A stretch of DNA of 64,000 nt from Gigaspora margarita (Eukaryota; Glomeromycota; Glomeromycetes; Diversisporales; Gigasporaceae): contig WTPW01002049.1 in assembly GCA_009809945.1 (NCBI GenBank), positions 58,693 through 122,692 of the forward strand, in the 5' to 3' direction. The translations under genes and the position numbers were made by a program. The notes under the pieces are model-generated. The model was not told where the DNA came from and did no database searches. It saw only the letters and a list, made by a program, of their open reading frames with translations. Position 1 is the stretch's first letter. The number at the start of each line of letters is the position of its first letter. Of the stretch, positions 11,392 through 24,056 are shown piece by piece.

Positions 11392-12300
11392 TTGTTAATT
11401 TGAAATTGTCTAAAAAAATTATCCATTCGTTAATGATTTAACCCAATTGGTTTTAACACTAACCAGAACGTTTATGTTAAAGATCAGCAGCATTCAAACA
11501 CCCAAGCATCATCAACCTAAAAAATTTCACTATCTGGTATAATAATTTGTATTTTTAACAATCATATTTAACTGTTAGTTAGAGAAACATGAAAAAAATT
11601 GAATGTGTTATAACTTTAATAATTTATTTATTAGATAATTTTATCTAGAGGAATAAGATAGATTGGCTTGTTGAAATTTTTTAAATGATAGTAGTAATGA
11701 TAAATTAAACAAATTTAAATATTGAGAAATATATTTTTTTGTTTAACTACTATAATTTCTTTTTTTTTGTTTTGTTTTGTTTTGTTTTTGCTATTTATGG
11801 TTTCATTTATAGTTTCTTTATCAGTTCTATTTTCAAATTCTTTTTAGTATCTTAATTTAATAATAATTTATATATGATCAAAGGTATAAATTATTATTTT
11901 CAATATCTGCACTAATATTTCATCTGAAAATAAGAATATATAAAATTAATAAAAAATAATAACAATAAATAAATAGGAAAATAGTACTGATAGAAAATAA
12001 TAAAAAATTTTTAATTTTAATAAAGGCAATATAGAAGATATTTGAACTAGAATAATTAATAATCATAAATATATTTTTAGAAAAGCTTGGATTTTAGTTA
12101 GTCAATTTAATATTTTATAAAAATTCTTTAGTAAAATAAAACAAATAATAGTATTATAGAATTATTGTACCAAAAAAAATTTCTACTATATGAAACCTGA
12201 TAAAATATTTAGTTTTATATAGCTTTTTATATTAATAAATATTTAGAATATATTCATATATTTTGTATAACATAGTTAGTAAAAATTCTTTAACAATTAA
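11392..12300. other. Gene-free AT-rich spacer
   Basis: No gene seen. A short (TTTTG)n tract lies at about 11768-11788. The rest is low-complexity AT-rich DNA. Confidence 0.5.
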
Positions 12301-13140
12301 AGTGTGTGGTAACTTAGAATAGTGATAGTTGGGTATGTAGAGATTTTAATTTCAGGAAAACCAACTACAGTGGAAGATCCAATGGGAGCCAAGCTTGAGA
12401 GATTATATAAAGTATCTGGAGGACTAGAAAATCAGAAACTTACTTGCCAAGACCTAAAAGAAGATTAAGATAAGCTTTTAATGTACTGCAGAATGAAGTA
12501 GAATAGGTTTAAAGAGCCAGAAGGAAACTAGAAAGAAACTAGCTATGTACAAAGGATTGGTAACCCTACAACTGGGTTACTATAGTTATACCAAAAGAAA
12601 AGAACATGTGTTATAAAAGTATAGACCAAGAAAAAAAAGACTGTAAAGCACCTAAAGCCTGGCAAACTGACCCTTTTGGGTCATAGGATTTGTAACCTGG
12701 TGACCTGGGATGTAGAACCTATGAAGTTAAAGTAGATAATAGTAATGGTTTAAGGTAACTCCTGACTGCAAGTGTAAGCCATAGTAAATCTGCAAGTACT
12801 AAAAAGTATAGACAACCATCTGGGTGAGACAGGTTACTGTTCTATTTGGTTTATCACAGATTCAAATACCCGAATTGGCTAAAGCTTTAGGGTATTTAGT
12901 GGTAAATTACCCAAAAGGATATATTAAGAGATCATGAAACAGGGTAGAAGTCTGAAAGTTTAAATAAGTAGTTTTATAGTTAGACTACAGGTATGGCAGC
13001 TAGGTAGAGCAATACCAAAAGTGTAAATAGCTAGTTGTACTCTCATTATACAAAGATAATATGAAAAGCCTAGTATTAATAATTGGGCCTACTGTTGTAT
13101 CAATAAAGTACCAAGTACCCAAGTGGTCAACTTAATATTA
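12301..13140. other. Block of richer composition, origin unknown
   Basis: From about 12301 to 13135 the G content of the plus strand rises clearly above the surrounding AT-rich DNA, with stretches such as ctggtgacctgggatgtag. All frames are closed, and no inverted or direct terminal repeats, tRNA-like boxes or domain words could be recognised. It is probably an old insertion whose family can no longer be read. Confidence 0.4.
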
Positions 13141-13597
13141 AAAAAAAATCTTTAACAATTATTACCAAAATTACAAAAAGTTTTCAAATTCTCAAGCTAA
13201 CTGATTTCTTCAAATTTGCTTTATTTTTTATTACTAAATATATACAAATTTTTATTTCTAATTTGGATTTTCTTCAAATTGATCAAAAATCTGGGTTTCT
13301 TTTGTTAAATTCTGTATTTTTCAACTTGGTCAATTTCTAAACTAGTAATTGGACCCATCTAAAAAAACTTGAACTGGTTATCCAACAGATGAACCTATGA
13401 ATTACCTTGGTAAATAGCAGGTCATGTTGGTTTAATGGGTGACTGTTAATCTAAAACAAAGTTTCTATTATATGAGGCACATCCAACTATATCTTGCAAT
13501 TTTTCAAAACTTTTTATATACTGACAAAATTTTTTACTTTATAGACACAAAATAACTTCAGCGCTTATCTGTTATAAAAAGAAAGTAATCTATATAT

Positions 13598-14152
13598 TGT
13601 TAGAGGTGGATATCCGGGCTAGCATCACAGGACAGACAGCCATCAAGCATAAAGACCAAAAGAAACACCTCACAATATGCCCAATGTGAGAGGCGGTATG
13701 ATTTGTCAAGGCTAAGGTGTATCGGGTATAAGGTGAGTACACAGGATAGTTTATTTTATAAATGAGGGACAGTTAAACCAAGATCGGTTTATCTTTTTTT
13801 TATAAAACAAATGATACAGCAACTACTTAATCAATTCATTCATTTATTTATGCTGCTGAAGGGTACATTTCTCATTCATTTTATACTATTTTTAATTCTA
13901 ATAGGATTCCTAATTTTTGTTCTCAATCCTACAATTTTTTTTACTCGAATAGCAGAATCATGCCATATCAAATATTCTCTCAATCTTGCATTTAATGTCC
14001 TTTCCAATTTAGTCTATTTCATTCAATCAGTGGGCTATGCTCAGAACTGGTTTTCTAATAGGTGATTAGTGGGTGATCATGATACCTTCATGGGAACTCC
14101 AGCAAAATTGATATCACATGGTTCCGACTGATATCCATTTCTACATCTAACA
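13598..14152 (-). repeat. 3' LTR of the gag-only element
   Basis: On the minus strand it starts TGTTAGATGTAG and ends CCACCTCTAACA, and is preceded by a polypurine tract at 14153-14168. The lower half matches 16028-16255. Confidence 0.75.
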
Positions 14153-15059
14153 ATTCTCCCCACCTTAACTTTTCACGTTCTGTGAAAAATAACATACAAA
14201 TCCCTTTTCTTTTCTCTAGCTAAACTAAACAAACTAAAAAAACAAATTTACAAACAAATAAACGAAATTAAAAAAAAACTTTTAAGTTCAATCCAGACTA
14301 AAAAAAAAATCTAAACTAAAAAACTATTTAGTGTAATGCATTTTTATTATTATTTTTTTATTTTTTATTTATTTATTTTCTTATTATTATTATTATTTTT
14401 TTTTAGCAATTCCTTCTGGGATCGAAAACTTGATTACAGAAGTCACATGCTGGTACATATAAGGCAGTTCTTTCCTCTGGGTTCTTATGTCAATTTCAAT
14501 TTTGACTAAACCTCTCTGACTTTTTATTTTTATTACAGGGACCTTTTTGAATCTGGAATTGTACAAGAATAATGGTTTGGGCTTCCCTTTTAATGGCTCC
14601 CTTATCCTCATTCTTCTCTTCTTTGATTTCTTTTCCATAACAATAACTAACGTATGGCATTTCTTTGATTTTGGCATATTCTTCTTTGGTAGATCCTTTT
14701 TTCTCTTTACTCAAATTGTTCATTCTTCTAAATTCTTTAACTATCCTGATCCATGATTCACAGGCATCATCCAGGTCTTCTTTTCAGTAGGTTTGGTTAT
14801 GTCTTTCTCTTTTTCACCATTTTCTTCATCTACAATAGTTTTGTTATCATTATACACTTCATTATCATTTCATTAGGTTTATCGTCCTTTTTATCCTTTT
14901 TAACTCTACTTTCCTCTTTCTTTCTAGCTTCTATTATTTTATCCTTTTAACTTCAATCCCTTTTTCACAGCAAGGTCCATTCGTATTCGTTTTGTCAGCA
15001 CTTCCTATTTTCACAACTCCTATTCAATCATTAGGTAGGTCTTTTTCTTCTTTTTTTAT

Positions 15060-15730
15060 TTATCTTGACTTCAGATTCTTTTTTTTGTTCCTTTTAACTT
15101 CACTTCCATTTTCGCAATAGGGTCCAAGTGTGCATATTCCATTGGCGGTTTCAATACCTGGTGCTGGGGTCAATTCCAATACGAGGTTGTCACATGTGGC
15201 AACTAATTTTTGAAGGAGTTTTATGTCAACCTTTTCTTCCTCAAGAACAATCTCAGTACTGTTGACTGGCTCTTCCAGAACATAATATAAGCAAAGAATC
15301 TGCATTATGGGACCTTCTTTATTCCAGGGCTTTGGGGTAACTTTTGGCGCAGCAACTATACGGGGTGCAGAAGGTGGACTTTCTATAGATAGGGCTATTT
15401 GAACATACAGAGGCAAGTATATGATATTTTCTTCTTCCTCTCGTATTATTTCTTCTTAAATTTTTACTATAAATTCTAGGGCTTAAGGAATTTGCTCGTC
15501 ATTAAGCTTGTGATTTCTGAAGGCTTCATCAATAATTTTTTGTACTTCTGCAGCTTGCTCTTCAGTAAGTGCTTCAAAAAGAGCAGTGCATATTTCATCC
15601 AAGTAGGTCACTTGCGGGCACCTACTAACATTATGATCTTTTTCTTTACAATAGATACACCTTATTTCTTTTGCAGTTTGGTCAATTGAATTTTGAGGGT
15701 TCTACAGAGCTTGCTAGTTTCAGGTCTCTT
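15060..15730 (-). pseudogene. Gag-like region with CCHC zinc knuckle
   Basis: On the minus strand the region around 15618-15660 reads CIYCKEKDHNVSRC, a C-X2-C-X4-H-X4-C zinc knuckle as in retroelement Gag nucleocapsid domains. It is followed by an acidic helical stretch (EALTEEQAAEVQKIIDEAF). A second segment (15060-15416) is rich in Pro and acidic residues. No capsid fold could be identified by eye. It forms the only coding content of the LTR element at 13598-16255. Confidence 0.65.
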
Positions 15731-16007
15731 TGTTCAAACAGAAACTCGTCGTTGGTTAAATATTGGCAGTGGGTAAATATTATACTTTTTTTTTATATAA
15801 CACAGACAAATTCATGGCGTATTCAAAATTTTTACAAAAAAAAACAAAATAGACATGGTTTGTCAGTCCTAAGAAAAAAAAACAAAAAAACAAACAAACA
15901 AACATACTATTCTGTCAGTGCCTCAAAAGCTAACAAAAACAAAGATAAAACAAAAAAACTAAAGGGAAAACATCTTTGTATTCACAAATTCGTGCTGGTG
16001 TTTTGAA

Positions 16008-16024
16008 TCTCACAGTCACCACCA
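16008..16024 (-). other. Primer-binding site of the gag-only LTR element
   Basis: On the minus strand the site reads TGGTGGTGACTGTGAGA, starting three bases after the LTR end. TGG at the start is complementary to a tRNA CCA end. The same 17 bases, with the same three-base gap, occur in the Gypsy element at 54219-54235. Confidence 0.7.
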
Positions 16025-16027
16025 AAT

Positions 16028-16255
16028 TGTTAGAGGCAGATATCCAGGCTGGTGTCATAGGATGGACAACCACTAAGCATAAAGACCAAAAGAAACACCT
16101 CACAATATACCCAATGTGAGAGGCAGTACGATTTGGTAAGGCTAAGATGTATTGGGTATAAGGTGAGTACACAGAACAGTTTATTTTATAAATGAGGGAC
16201 AGTTAAACCAAGATCAGTTTATCTTTTTTTTTTTATAAAACAAATGATGCAGCAA
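16028..16255 (-). repeat. 5' LTR of the gag-only element (recognisable part)
   Basis: Direct repeat of 13598-13826, with about one difference every ten bases. It ends (minus strand) GCCTCTAACA next to the primer-binding site. Confidence 0.75.
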
Positions 16256-16547
16256 CTGGTATTATAAATAAACAAAACTAAATCTATAGTATTTATTTAA
16301 ATATATAATATATCTTAATAAATACAATCAAATCTTATTATAGTACTCTTGTTATACTAATTTTAAGTTCAATCTATTATAAAACTTTATAAAATTTGAT
16401 CTTTAAATAGTTACAACTTTTTATACCATCGGATTCTTGTTTTTTGAGTTGGTGATTATATTGAAATTTGATTTTATATAAAAATAAAGTTAATTAATTA
16501 AAATTGTATAATATAAATAAAACAAATAAACTAATATATTTTAATTA

Positions 16548-16716
16548 AGAAAAAGTCTATGTGCTGCTCAGAGTGGTACACCACCCTGTTCAAATTAAAT
16601 AGTAATTTGATGACACACATCACCTTAGGGTTAGGGTCAGTTATTCAATTTAGTATTTAATTTGGATAGGGTGGCAGTAAATTTTTTACTACTCTGGATA
16701 GCACATAAACAACTCC
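16548..16716. mobile_element. hAT-type MITE, 169 bp, 8-bp TSD
   Basis: The inverted ends share a TATGTGCT word followed by a ccagagt/tcagagt word. Further in, ccaccct and caaattaaata pair on both arms. The flanks are perfect copies of TTTAATTA (16540-16547 and 16717-16724). A ttagggttaggg word sits in the centre. It is non-coding. Confidence 0.7.
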
Positions 16717-16787
16717 TTTAATTAGTAAATTATTTTATAAAAACTATTAAATTATAAATTAATTAATTATATATAATAGGATTAATT

Positions 16788-17134
16788 GCTTTGTAACCAT
16801 AGGTTACAGATAAATTTTATAACTGTAAATAATATTACCAGATATCACATGATTGACATCATGCAAAAATCATTAATCAATAATCATAGTAAAGTATAAT
16901 TAAGTTTAGAGTTAGCGTGAGGCTAGGGGTTAGAGAAAGTTATAGTTTTATTAAAATTTAGCAAAGAATTTTTTTGTTAGAACCTGAAAGATAGTTTCCT
17001 ATATGAAATTTGAGTTAGAAGCAATTTTTGGCAAAACAAACATTTGTTTTAATTCTTCCCAAATGTGTAATATTATACCTGATCTTTGAATTTGATTGGC
17101 CTGATTAGTGCAGTTACTGTAACCACAGTTACAA
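16788..17134. mobile_element. MITE with TTGTAAC termini
   Basis: The left end ctttgtaaccataggttacag is mirrored on the right as the complement of TTGTAACTGTGGTTACAG. ATTAATT flanks both sides (16781-16787 and 17135-17141), but the exact duplication length is uncertain because the flank is AT-rich. There is no coding sequence. Confidence 0.65.
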
Positions 17135-17141
17135 ATTAATT

Positions 17142-17989
17142 AACTCTATATAATAAAATAAATTTTATATATTATTATATTATTGTATATAATAATATAG
17201 TATATATAATAATATTACTATAATCTCCTTATAATAAAATTGTCATCTCGTCACATGTGTCTGTTACATTTTTACCAATCATTTTGCATGTGTAAAAATT
17301 GGATGGCATAAATGGTCATGATCACATGTCATGAAAAATTCGCAATGTTGATTATATCAAATAAATGTTAGCGTTAATAACTCTTTATATCATATAGTAT
17401 CTACATTATTTCTATTTTTTATTTAATTTTGAGTTCGTGCACTTTAACATTCTTGATTGGTCATATCTAGAAAACATGATCATAGTGTGGGAAAATAATA
17501 TGACAATTATTTTACATATTGATATATTAATAATAATAGCAGATTACAAATCTAATATGAATATGCTTACCGATTTTATCTATATCTCATTTTAATGTTC
17601 TTGATTGGTTGTATCCAAAAAATGTGACCAAACATGGGAAAGCTAACAGAAATATGTAGATAATTATATTATTTTTTATTATTATATTTGAATAATTATA
17701 TCATTTGAATGCTTTGCCATTTTTAATTTGCTAAACTGTAATTAGGCCATGGGAAACTTCAAAATAAGATAATCAGTTACTTTTGAAACTGTAATTATTG
17801 TGATATTTGATCATTTGCATGTTAATGTGTAATGTTGTAATAAATTCATAATTTGTCTATTACTATGAATTAATAATCAGTTGTCTCAATTAAAAATCAA
17901 CTTTCGTTTGTTACGTACACTTTATATCTTTCAGATTTAGAAAAATGCTTCTGTTCTTATGTGCACTTCGTATCTTTGAAATTAGATTA
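17142..17989. other. AT-rich spacer with a two-copy tandem duplication
   Basis: No gene is visible. A segment at about 17440-17550 (landmark taacattcttgattggtcata, then ccatgatca/gtgggaaa words) recurs, diverged, at about 17590-17690 (taatgttcttgattggttgta, then catgggaaag). An AT palindrome lies at about 17160-17215. Confidence 0.5.
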
Positions 17990-19260
17990 ACTGAGATATG
18001 GATAATGAACATACGATAGTAAAAACATGATAGTTAGTAGTACAATAATATTTTTTCTTTTCTTTTTTTTTAATACAATACTAACTTTTTGACTAATTTT
18101 TCACATGAGAATGAACATAGTATGATAGTAGAAGCATAATGGTTTGGAATGTAGCAAGATAGTTAGTAGCACAGTAGTGTCTTTATTTTTTTTATATACA
18201 ATACTAATGTTACTTTTTTCTTTAGAACAGAACATAGCGAGATAATGAATATAGCGCAATAGCGAACATAGCACGATAATAAAAGTATGATAGTTCAGAG
18301 CATTAGTAATATGGTAATATTTTTTTTTTTTTTTTTTGTATATATATACACAGTACTAATGTTTCTTTTTTTTTAGAACTGAATATAGCACAATAACGAA
18401 TATATGATAGTAAAAGCATAATAGTTTGGAACGTAGCAAGATAGTTAGTAGCACAGTAGTAATTTTTTTTTCTTTAACACTTCTTTTTTTTATTTAGAAT
18501 AGAATATAGCATAATAACGAACATACGATAATAGAAGTATGATAGTTCAGGATATAGCAAGATAGTTAGTAATATAATCTTTTTTTTTGATACAATACTA
18601 ACGTTTTGTATGATAATTAACATAGCATGATAGTAGAAACATGATGCATCAGAAATTACAAGATAGTTAGAAGCACGGTAGTATTTTTTTTATTATTTTT
18701 ATTTTTTTTTTATACAGTGCTAACCTTTCTTTTTTTTCTTTAGGGTGAAACATAGCATGATAGTAGATAGTAGGGGCATGATAGTTCAGGACATTAGCAA
18801 CATAGTAATTTTTTTTATGTACAGTACTAACGCTTCTTTTTTCCTTTAGAATGAAGGGAACTTAGCGTGATAACAAATGTACGATAGTAAGTAAAGACAT
18901 GATAGTTCAGGACATAGCAAGATAGTTAGTAGCACAGTAATATTTTTTACTGTAATACAGTACTAACAAGCATGATAGTTCAAAATGTAGCAAAATAATT
19001 AGTAGCATGGTAGTTAGTATAGAGCATGCATGATAGTTGAGACGTTAGTAATACAATAGTATTTTTTTCTTTTTTTTGATACAGTGCTAACATTTTGCAT
19101 TATAACAAATGTACTATGATAGTAAAAGCATGAAAGTTTGGGATGTAGCAAGATAGTTAGTAGCATGGCAGTTAATATAAAGCATGCATAATGATATGGG
19201 GCATAGCATAATAGTTAGTATGAGATTTAGCATAATAATTGGGACATAGCAAAATTTTAA
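17990..19260. repeat. Diverged satellite array, about 90-130 bp unit
   Basis: About eleven diverged head-to-tail units are present. Each contains, in order: an acagtactaac-gtttc word, a T-rich tract with a short tttagaa, an agaacatagc-tgataa segment, a gtagaagcatgatagttcag segment, and agcaagatagttagtagcac with a following agtagt. Later units are shortened, and the last ones lack the T-rich part. Nothing indicates coding. It resembles a local satellite that has been expanding and decaying. Confidence 0.85.
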
Positions 19261-19554
19261 AAAATCGAGTTTCATTCATTATTGGCACTTTCTATTATTG
19301 AAAGGGCACTAGCGGCACCCCACAAACACTTGTATATATATAATATTAGCATTGATAAATCATATCATTAGTGTTCAACAATAATATAATTTTTATTATG
19401 AGCTGCAGTGTAATATAAAAATCAGGTATAATGCAAATTTATTGGATATTTTTTAAAAAAATCACTATTACTCAAAAATACGTTTATAAAATCATCTTTG
19501 AGCTTTAACAAAAAAAATTTTTTGTGAAATTTTAGTATAATTTATTCTTCTATG

Positions 19555-19729
19555 AGGACTCTGAAATATACATAAATAGGTTAGGTATTAGTTTGCTTAT
19601 TTTTGGGGTTTTATGCAGTCTTTTCTATTTTTAGTAATTTTTTGCTTATTTTTAAGGGTTTTTCTGCAAACTTTCTATTGTTAGTAATTTTATAATTAAT
19701 CTGACCTATCTATATATATTTCAGGTCCT
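19555..19729. mobile_element. AGGACCCC-type hAT MITE, copy A (175 bp)
   Basis: This is one of three copies of a roughly 177-bp element (others at 29986 and 36765). The termini read AGGACTCTGAAATATACATA and, inverted on the right, AGGACCTGAAATATATATAG. Internally each half carries a gcttattttt and a ttttctatttttagtaa word. The 8-bp flanks CTTCTATG and CTTCTGTA match at 6 of 8 positions, so this copy is older than copy B. Confidence 0.82.
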
Positions 19730-19846
19730 CTTCTGTACCATTCTACTTTAACCCTAACCCTAATATTAATCAGATTTAATTTTGGTTTTATTTTAATTTG
19801 TATATTATACTAATTTCATATTACTGATGCTGAACACTACAGATCT

Positions 19847-19920
19847 AATACAGTTAGACCTCTCTAAGTGCACCCTCTATAAGTGTACAAGGACCCCGAG
19901 CTATTAGTATATAGGTTAGT
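19847..19920. mobile_element. Short fragment of the CAGTTAGACC MITE family
   Basis: It starts at TA then CAGTTAGACCTCTCTAAGTG. About 70 bp later it ends at agctattagtatatagg, the same two end regions that bound the copy at 29700-29866. The internal part is missing, so it is probably a deletion derivative. Confidence 0.6.
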
Positions 19921-20639
19921 AAACTAGATGCATAGCCAACTTAATAACTTTTTTTGGATATAAGATCTTAGATTGCTTAGAAATCAACAAAATTTTAAAA
20001 AAAGTTAGATTTTCAATTGCATATTTTTAACTAAATTTAAAATAGTTAGAGATTGCAAATGCTTAGATTTAAACAATCGGAAGTAGTTTATTTTGAAGTA
20101 TTATAACTTTTTAAGAAATTTGTATACAATAAAGAAATAGCTTATTTTAGAGATATAAATCCTAAAAAGGTTTATTTATCTTAATATTTACTTTTAAGAT
20201 TTATTTTACATACTAATACGCATTCCAATATAAATAAATACAAACAAATACCTTTTTATTATTATAATAATAATATAAATAAATTTTAAAATTTAAAAGC
20301 TATTGTAAGAGATTTAATAATCCAAATTTGACAATTTTGATACCATTCAAATCATCTCATCGAGACAAATTGAATGTTACTAAAATTATTAAATTTTGAT
20401 CACTATAGCACAAGATATTAATTTTTATAAAATTTTAACGATCTTGTTAATTAGTAATCCAAATTTGATGAGTTTGATACCATTAGATTCATCACAATGA
20501 GATGGTTCGAATGGTACCAAAATTATAAAAATTGGATTACTAGATCATGAGATATAAATAAAAAACATTTGTAGCACAATTTTTTTTATATTACACATAC
20601 AAATAATATATATAATTATATATATAATATAAATATATT
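19921..20639. other. AT-rich spacer with a direct repeat
   Basis: No gene is visible. The word taatccaaatttga followed by tttgataccatt occurs at about 20318 and again at about 20453. An inverted partner aattggattact lies near 20536. Together these suggest a decayed inverted-repeat element with Asn-loop-like dyads, but no ends could be fixed. Confidence 0.4.
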
Positions 20640-21504
20640 ACTAATAAATTATAATTTTTGGCATTAAATAAGCTTAATAAAAATATAAATATATACTAAA
20701 ATAATGTATTTTTGAGTGCTAAGAAAGATTTTTAGTGGTCAAACATATATTTTATTAGTAAAATTTTGCAAAATGCTGAATTCTTTATATTTTTATTAAT
20801 TAAAATATAGAAAATTCAGCATTATGCAAAATTTTACTAAAGAATTATAACTTTAAGCTCTAAGTAAACTTGTAAGAAACTAAAAAATATATTATTTTGG
20901 CATATTATTATTTATTTTTTTTAATTTTAGAAATAAAGATGAGTAAAATTGTAAATTTTTATCAAAAATATAATATTGCTCATCTTAATTTGAAAAATTA
21001 AGAAAATCAAAATATATATATATTGAAATAATGTATTTTTTTATGCTGAACAAGTTTACTTAGTGTCAAAAATTATGATTAATTAGAACAATATTGTGTT
21101 ATATAGAATTTTCTATATTTTTATTAATAAAAGTATAAAAAATTTAGCATTATACACAATTTTAATAATAAATTATAAATTTTGGCTCTAATTAAACTTG
21201 TTTAACACTAAAAAATACATTATTTTGGTATATATATTTTTTTAAGTTTTTTACAATTTCAAATAAAGATGGGCAAAATTGCATTTTTGATAAAAATTTA
21301 CTAATTTTACTCATCTTTATTTCTAAAACTAAAAAAAAATCAAATAATTATATACCAAAATAGTGTAGTAATTAGTGCTAAACAATTTTACTTAGAGCTT
21401 AAAGTTATAATTAATTAGTAAAATTTTGCATGATACAAAATTTTCTATATTTTTATTAATAAAAATATAGAAAATTCTGCATTATAAAAATTTTACTAAT
21501 AAAT
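20640..21504. repeat. Family A AT-rich repeat, left of the LINE
   Basis: Repeated alternating blocks carry aaaaatacattattttgg, a taaagatgagtaaaattg word and its inverted form, and cttagtgtcaaaa-tta-gattaattag words. The same array continues at 27984-28440 on the other side of the LINE. Confidence 0.65.
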
Positions 21505-21519
21505 TATAACTTAAGTTCT
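21505..21519. repeat. Target-site duplication, LINE 1, left
   Basis: TATAACTTAAGTTCT, identical to 27969-27983. The LINE poly-A tail abuts it. Confidence 0.92.
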
Positions 21520-21980
21520 TTTTTTTTTTTTTTTTGGTATTAAGGTGAGGTCCTGCTTTTATCTTTATTAATAATTTAACCAGCTGCCTCTGTGAAGCTA
21601 GCTGTACTTTATACAAATTATTTTAATAAAATTTAATAAACTATATGCAAGAATTGAAGCTTAGACTATTTTATCTGCGACCTAAACCTACTAAAGTGGT
21701 CAAGACTCACCTAGATTTGTATAGTTAAAATATAATTAGTAGAAGTGCTAAATTTGGCTTTAGAAGTAGACCATATATCTATTTTTCTAATTGCTTGTCC
21801 AATAGGTGGACATGTACTAAAAGAAGTGTGTAATTCATCTGGTTGACTACAAATACAGCTATAGGTATAGTTTTTGTATTTATAAGATTTAGAGTGATGG
21901 TTATTAGTTTGTCTATTGTTAGTATAAGAATTGTGAGTAGGTATATTTTGATTTTTTCTCCAAGTAGAAAAATTGCAATA

Positions 21981-23127
21981 TTAGGGTATCCAGATTTGAT
22001 CGTAGATTTGTTCATTAATATCTAGTAAGATTTGAATAATAGTAGTAGATGCAATTTTATAAGAAATATTGAAGCTTTGAATAGATTGAATTATAGGTAT
22101 TGGTATAAGTCCTTTGAGTATTGTTTCTATATAATATAGATCAGATGAAGGTTGAAAAATACTAAAGGCTTGATGGTTAGCAAGCCTTTGTTCTAATTCT
22201 TGTAGTTCAAGATTTGATAGTTCAAGTTTGGACTTTTGTAGTATATTATGGATAGTATTTTGAATAATATTGTGTATTAGAGGAGGATTATTGCAGGTAA
22301 GCCAGTGAAAGTAGGAATCAGGTTGATTATACTGAAAGCAGTTAGGGTTGGTGTAAAGGTATGGAAAGATTTTGTGATAGTGGAAATATGATGGTAGTTC
22401 ATTAAGAAGCATTTTATATTTAAAAGCTTTTAGATAGTTAAGTTTGAAATTAGTAATATTGTGTGTAGGTTTTTGGTTATGATTAAAGTATTTCCATGTA
22501 GAATTCCAGTCAATTAAATGAGTAAAGCCTGACCATTCACTATTGCATTTTTGTGAAGACCACATAGCAATAATATGGGCTTTACAAATATCTTTAACAA
22601 GATATCTAGTTGGATGTTCTATAGGGAAGTCATTCCACTGCAATATATGGTGTTGGTTATAGGTGTTATTATAATTGAGCTGTAGAGTTGCTAATGAAGT
22701 ATAGTGGTTTTTGGCTAGTGAATCTGCTATATTGTTAAATGAGTTATCAGAATGTGCTTGAACTTTAGTAAAATTAANTTGAATATTAAGGGATTTGACT
22801 ATATTAAGAAGGGTTTGCCATATAGNCCAGTAGTTGAATTTGAATTGTTTTGTAGGTGCATGGTTTAGAGTAATTAAAGTTTGATATTTGGAGATAATTG
22901 ATTGAGAGTCTGTGAAAATATGAACTTGAGAATTGCGTGATACTATAGTAATTGCTAATAAGATAGCCATTAATTCTGCTTTATAGAAAGATGGCCATAG
23001 TTTAATTGATGCTGAGAATTGATGTAAAACTTGGTTATTCAGAATTTGAACCCAACCTATGCCCATTGAGCAGCGATCAGTGCCAATATCTGTAACTGAG
23101 CCATCAGTATAAAATGTAAAAGAGGAC
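21981..23127 (-). pseudogene. LINE 1 RNase H and C-terminal region
   Basis: The frame carries the RNase H catalytic set in order: YTDGS (about 23105), KAELMAIL (about 22980), FTDSQS (about 22910), and HSDNSFNNIADSLAK (about 22740). Behind it is a C-terminal tail with NCFQYNQPDSYFHWLTC, the usual Cys/His-like tail of LINE proteins. The reading frame runs unbroken from about 23127 to its stop at 21981, apart from ambiguous bases, so this domain is in better shape than the rest of the element. Confidence 0.85.
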
Positions 23128-23488
23128 TNTANAGCATTATTAAGAGCAATTTGTTGAAGAGTAGTAGTTGCCTGGTTTGGATGAAATATATTAGATACTA
23201 TTTCATTATTAATATTGATTAAAGGTAGTTGNGGTATAGTTAATNGATGTTTAACAGCTGCAGAGCAAATTAAATCTATAAGATTTGCATGTAGATTAAT
23301 ATGAGATGGTAAAGAATATCGACCAAGAAATTGTGTAGAGAATATAATTGGAACTTCAATAGTACAAGTATGTTGGATTCTTTTAGAGTTTAAATGACAA
23401 TTTGTACAGCATTCAAATTGTATTTCTGGGGATGAATAAAATAAGGTGTGGTTGGTATTGAAGCTAATTTTCCAATGACTGATAGATA

Positions 23489-23920
23489 CTATTTTGTTAT
23501 CCAGATATTTTCTAATTTTTCCAATAATGATGTTGTTATCTTGGTATGTAAGAAGCCATGTTTGAGCTTTTTTGGGAAATAATCTATATTGTAAGCAAAT
23601 GGATTAATACCAGGGAATTGGTAATGTGGTAGTAGAGTACGGTAAAGCCCATGGGAAGTAACCTTATCCTCAAGATATAAGAACCATAATGGTTGTCTAC
23701 CTTTTGGAATTTGGTGAAGTCTTGGTGATAGATCTTGCCAGCAGAGTAAAGTGCTATTATCAGCAGTACAAAGCTGTTCTAGATATAGAATTTTGTGACG
23801 TCTAAGCTGTTTTTTAAATTGAATATATTGTGGGTGTTGAATAAGGATGGGTTCAATTGGTTGATGTGCATTACTAATAGTTTTTGGCCATATAATTTTT
23901 TGATTAGCAGTTATTTGCAT
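23489..23920 (-). pseudogene. LINE 1 linker between RT and RNase H
   Basis: A 143-codon open stretch (containing QLRRHKILYLEQLCTADNST and PLWFLYLEDKV) lies between the RT and RNase H domains. It matches the position of the conserved RT-RNase H connector of long LINE ORFs. It is out of frame with its neighbours. Confidence 0.6.
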
Positions 23921-24056
23921 ATTAAGATGAATTAGATGTTGAAGTTTGTAATATATTTATTAGGTCCATCAATAATAGGCTAGGAATGCTGAAGTATATT
24001 TGTAGTTGACCAGAGATTGTTTTGTAATTGTTGTAATCTAATATGTGTAGTTGTTC

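Larger units (their letters stand above)
13598..16255 (-). mobile_element. Gag-only LTR element, minus strand, broken
   Basis: A 555-bp repeat at 13598-14152 starts TGTTAGA and ends TCTAACA. About 230 bp of it recur as a direct repeat at 16028-16255. Read on the minus strand, the right copy is the 5' LTR. Three bases inside it lies a 17-nt primer-binding site (16008-16024) identical to that of the Gypsy element at 54219-54235. A purine tract AAGGTGGGGAGAA ends just before the left (3') LTR. The interior encodes a CCHC zinc-knuckle segment and a proline-containing gag-like segment but no recognisable protease, RT, RNase H or integrase. It therefore looks non-autonomous, possibly mobilised by the Gypsy family. 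It is old, with several breaks. Confidence 0.75.

Noticed and set aside
12301-13140. GC-richer block considered as a tRNA-derived SINE or a gene
   Set aside because: No A/B box pair with proper spacing, no tail, no terminal repeats and no open frame were found. It is left as an unknown block.
13811-14065. 84-aa hydrophobic plus-strand ORF
   Set aside because: It lies entirely inside the LTR of the minus-strand gag-only element.
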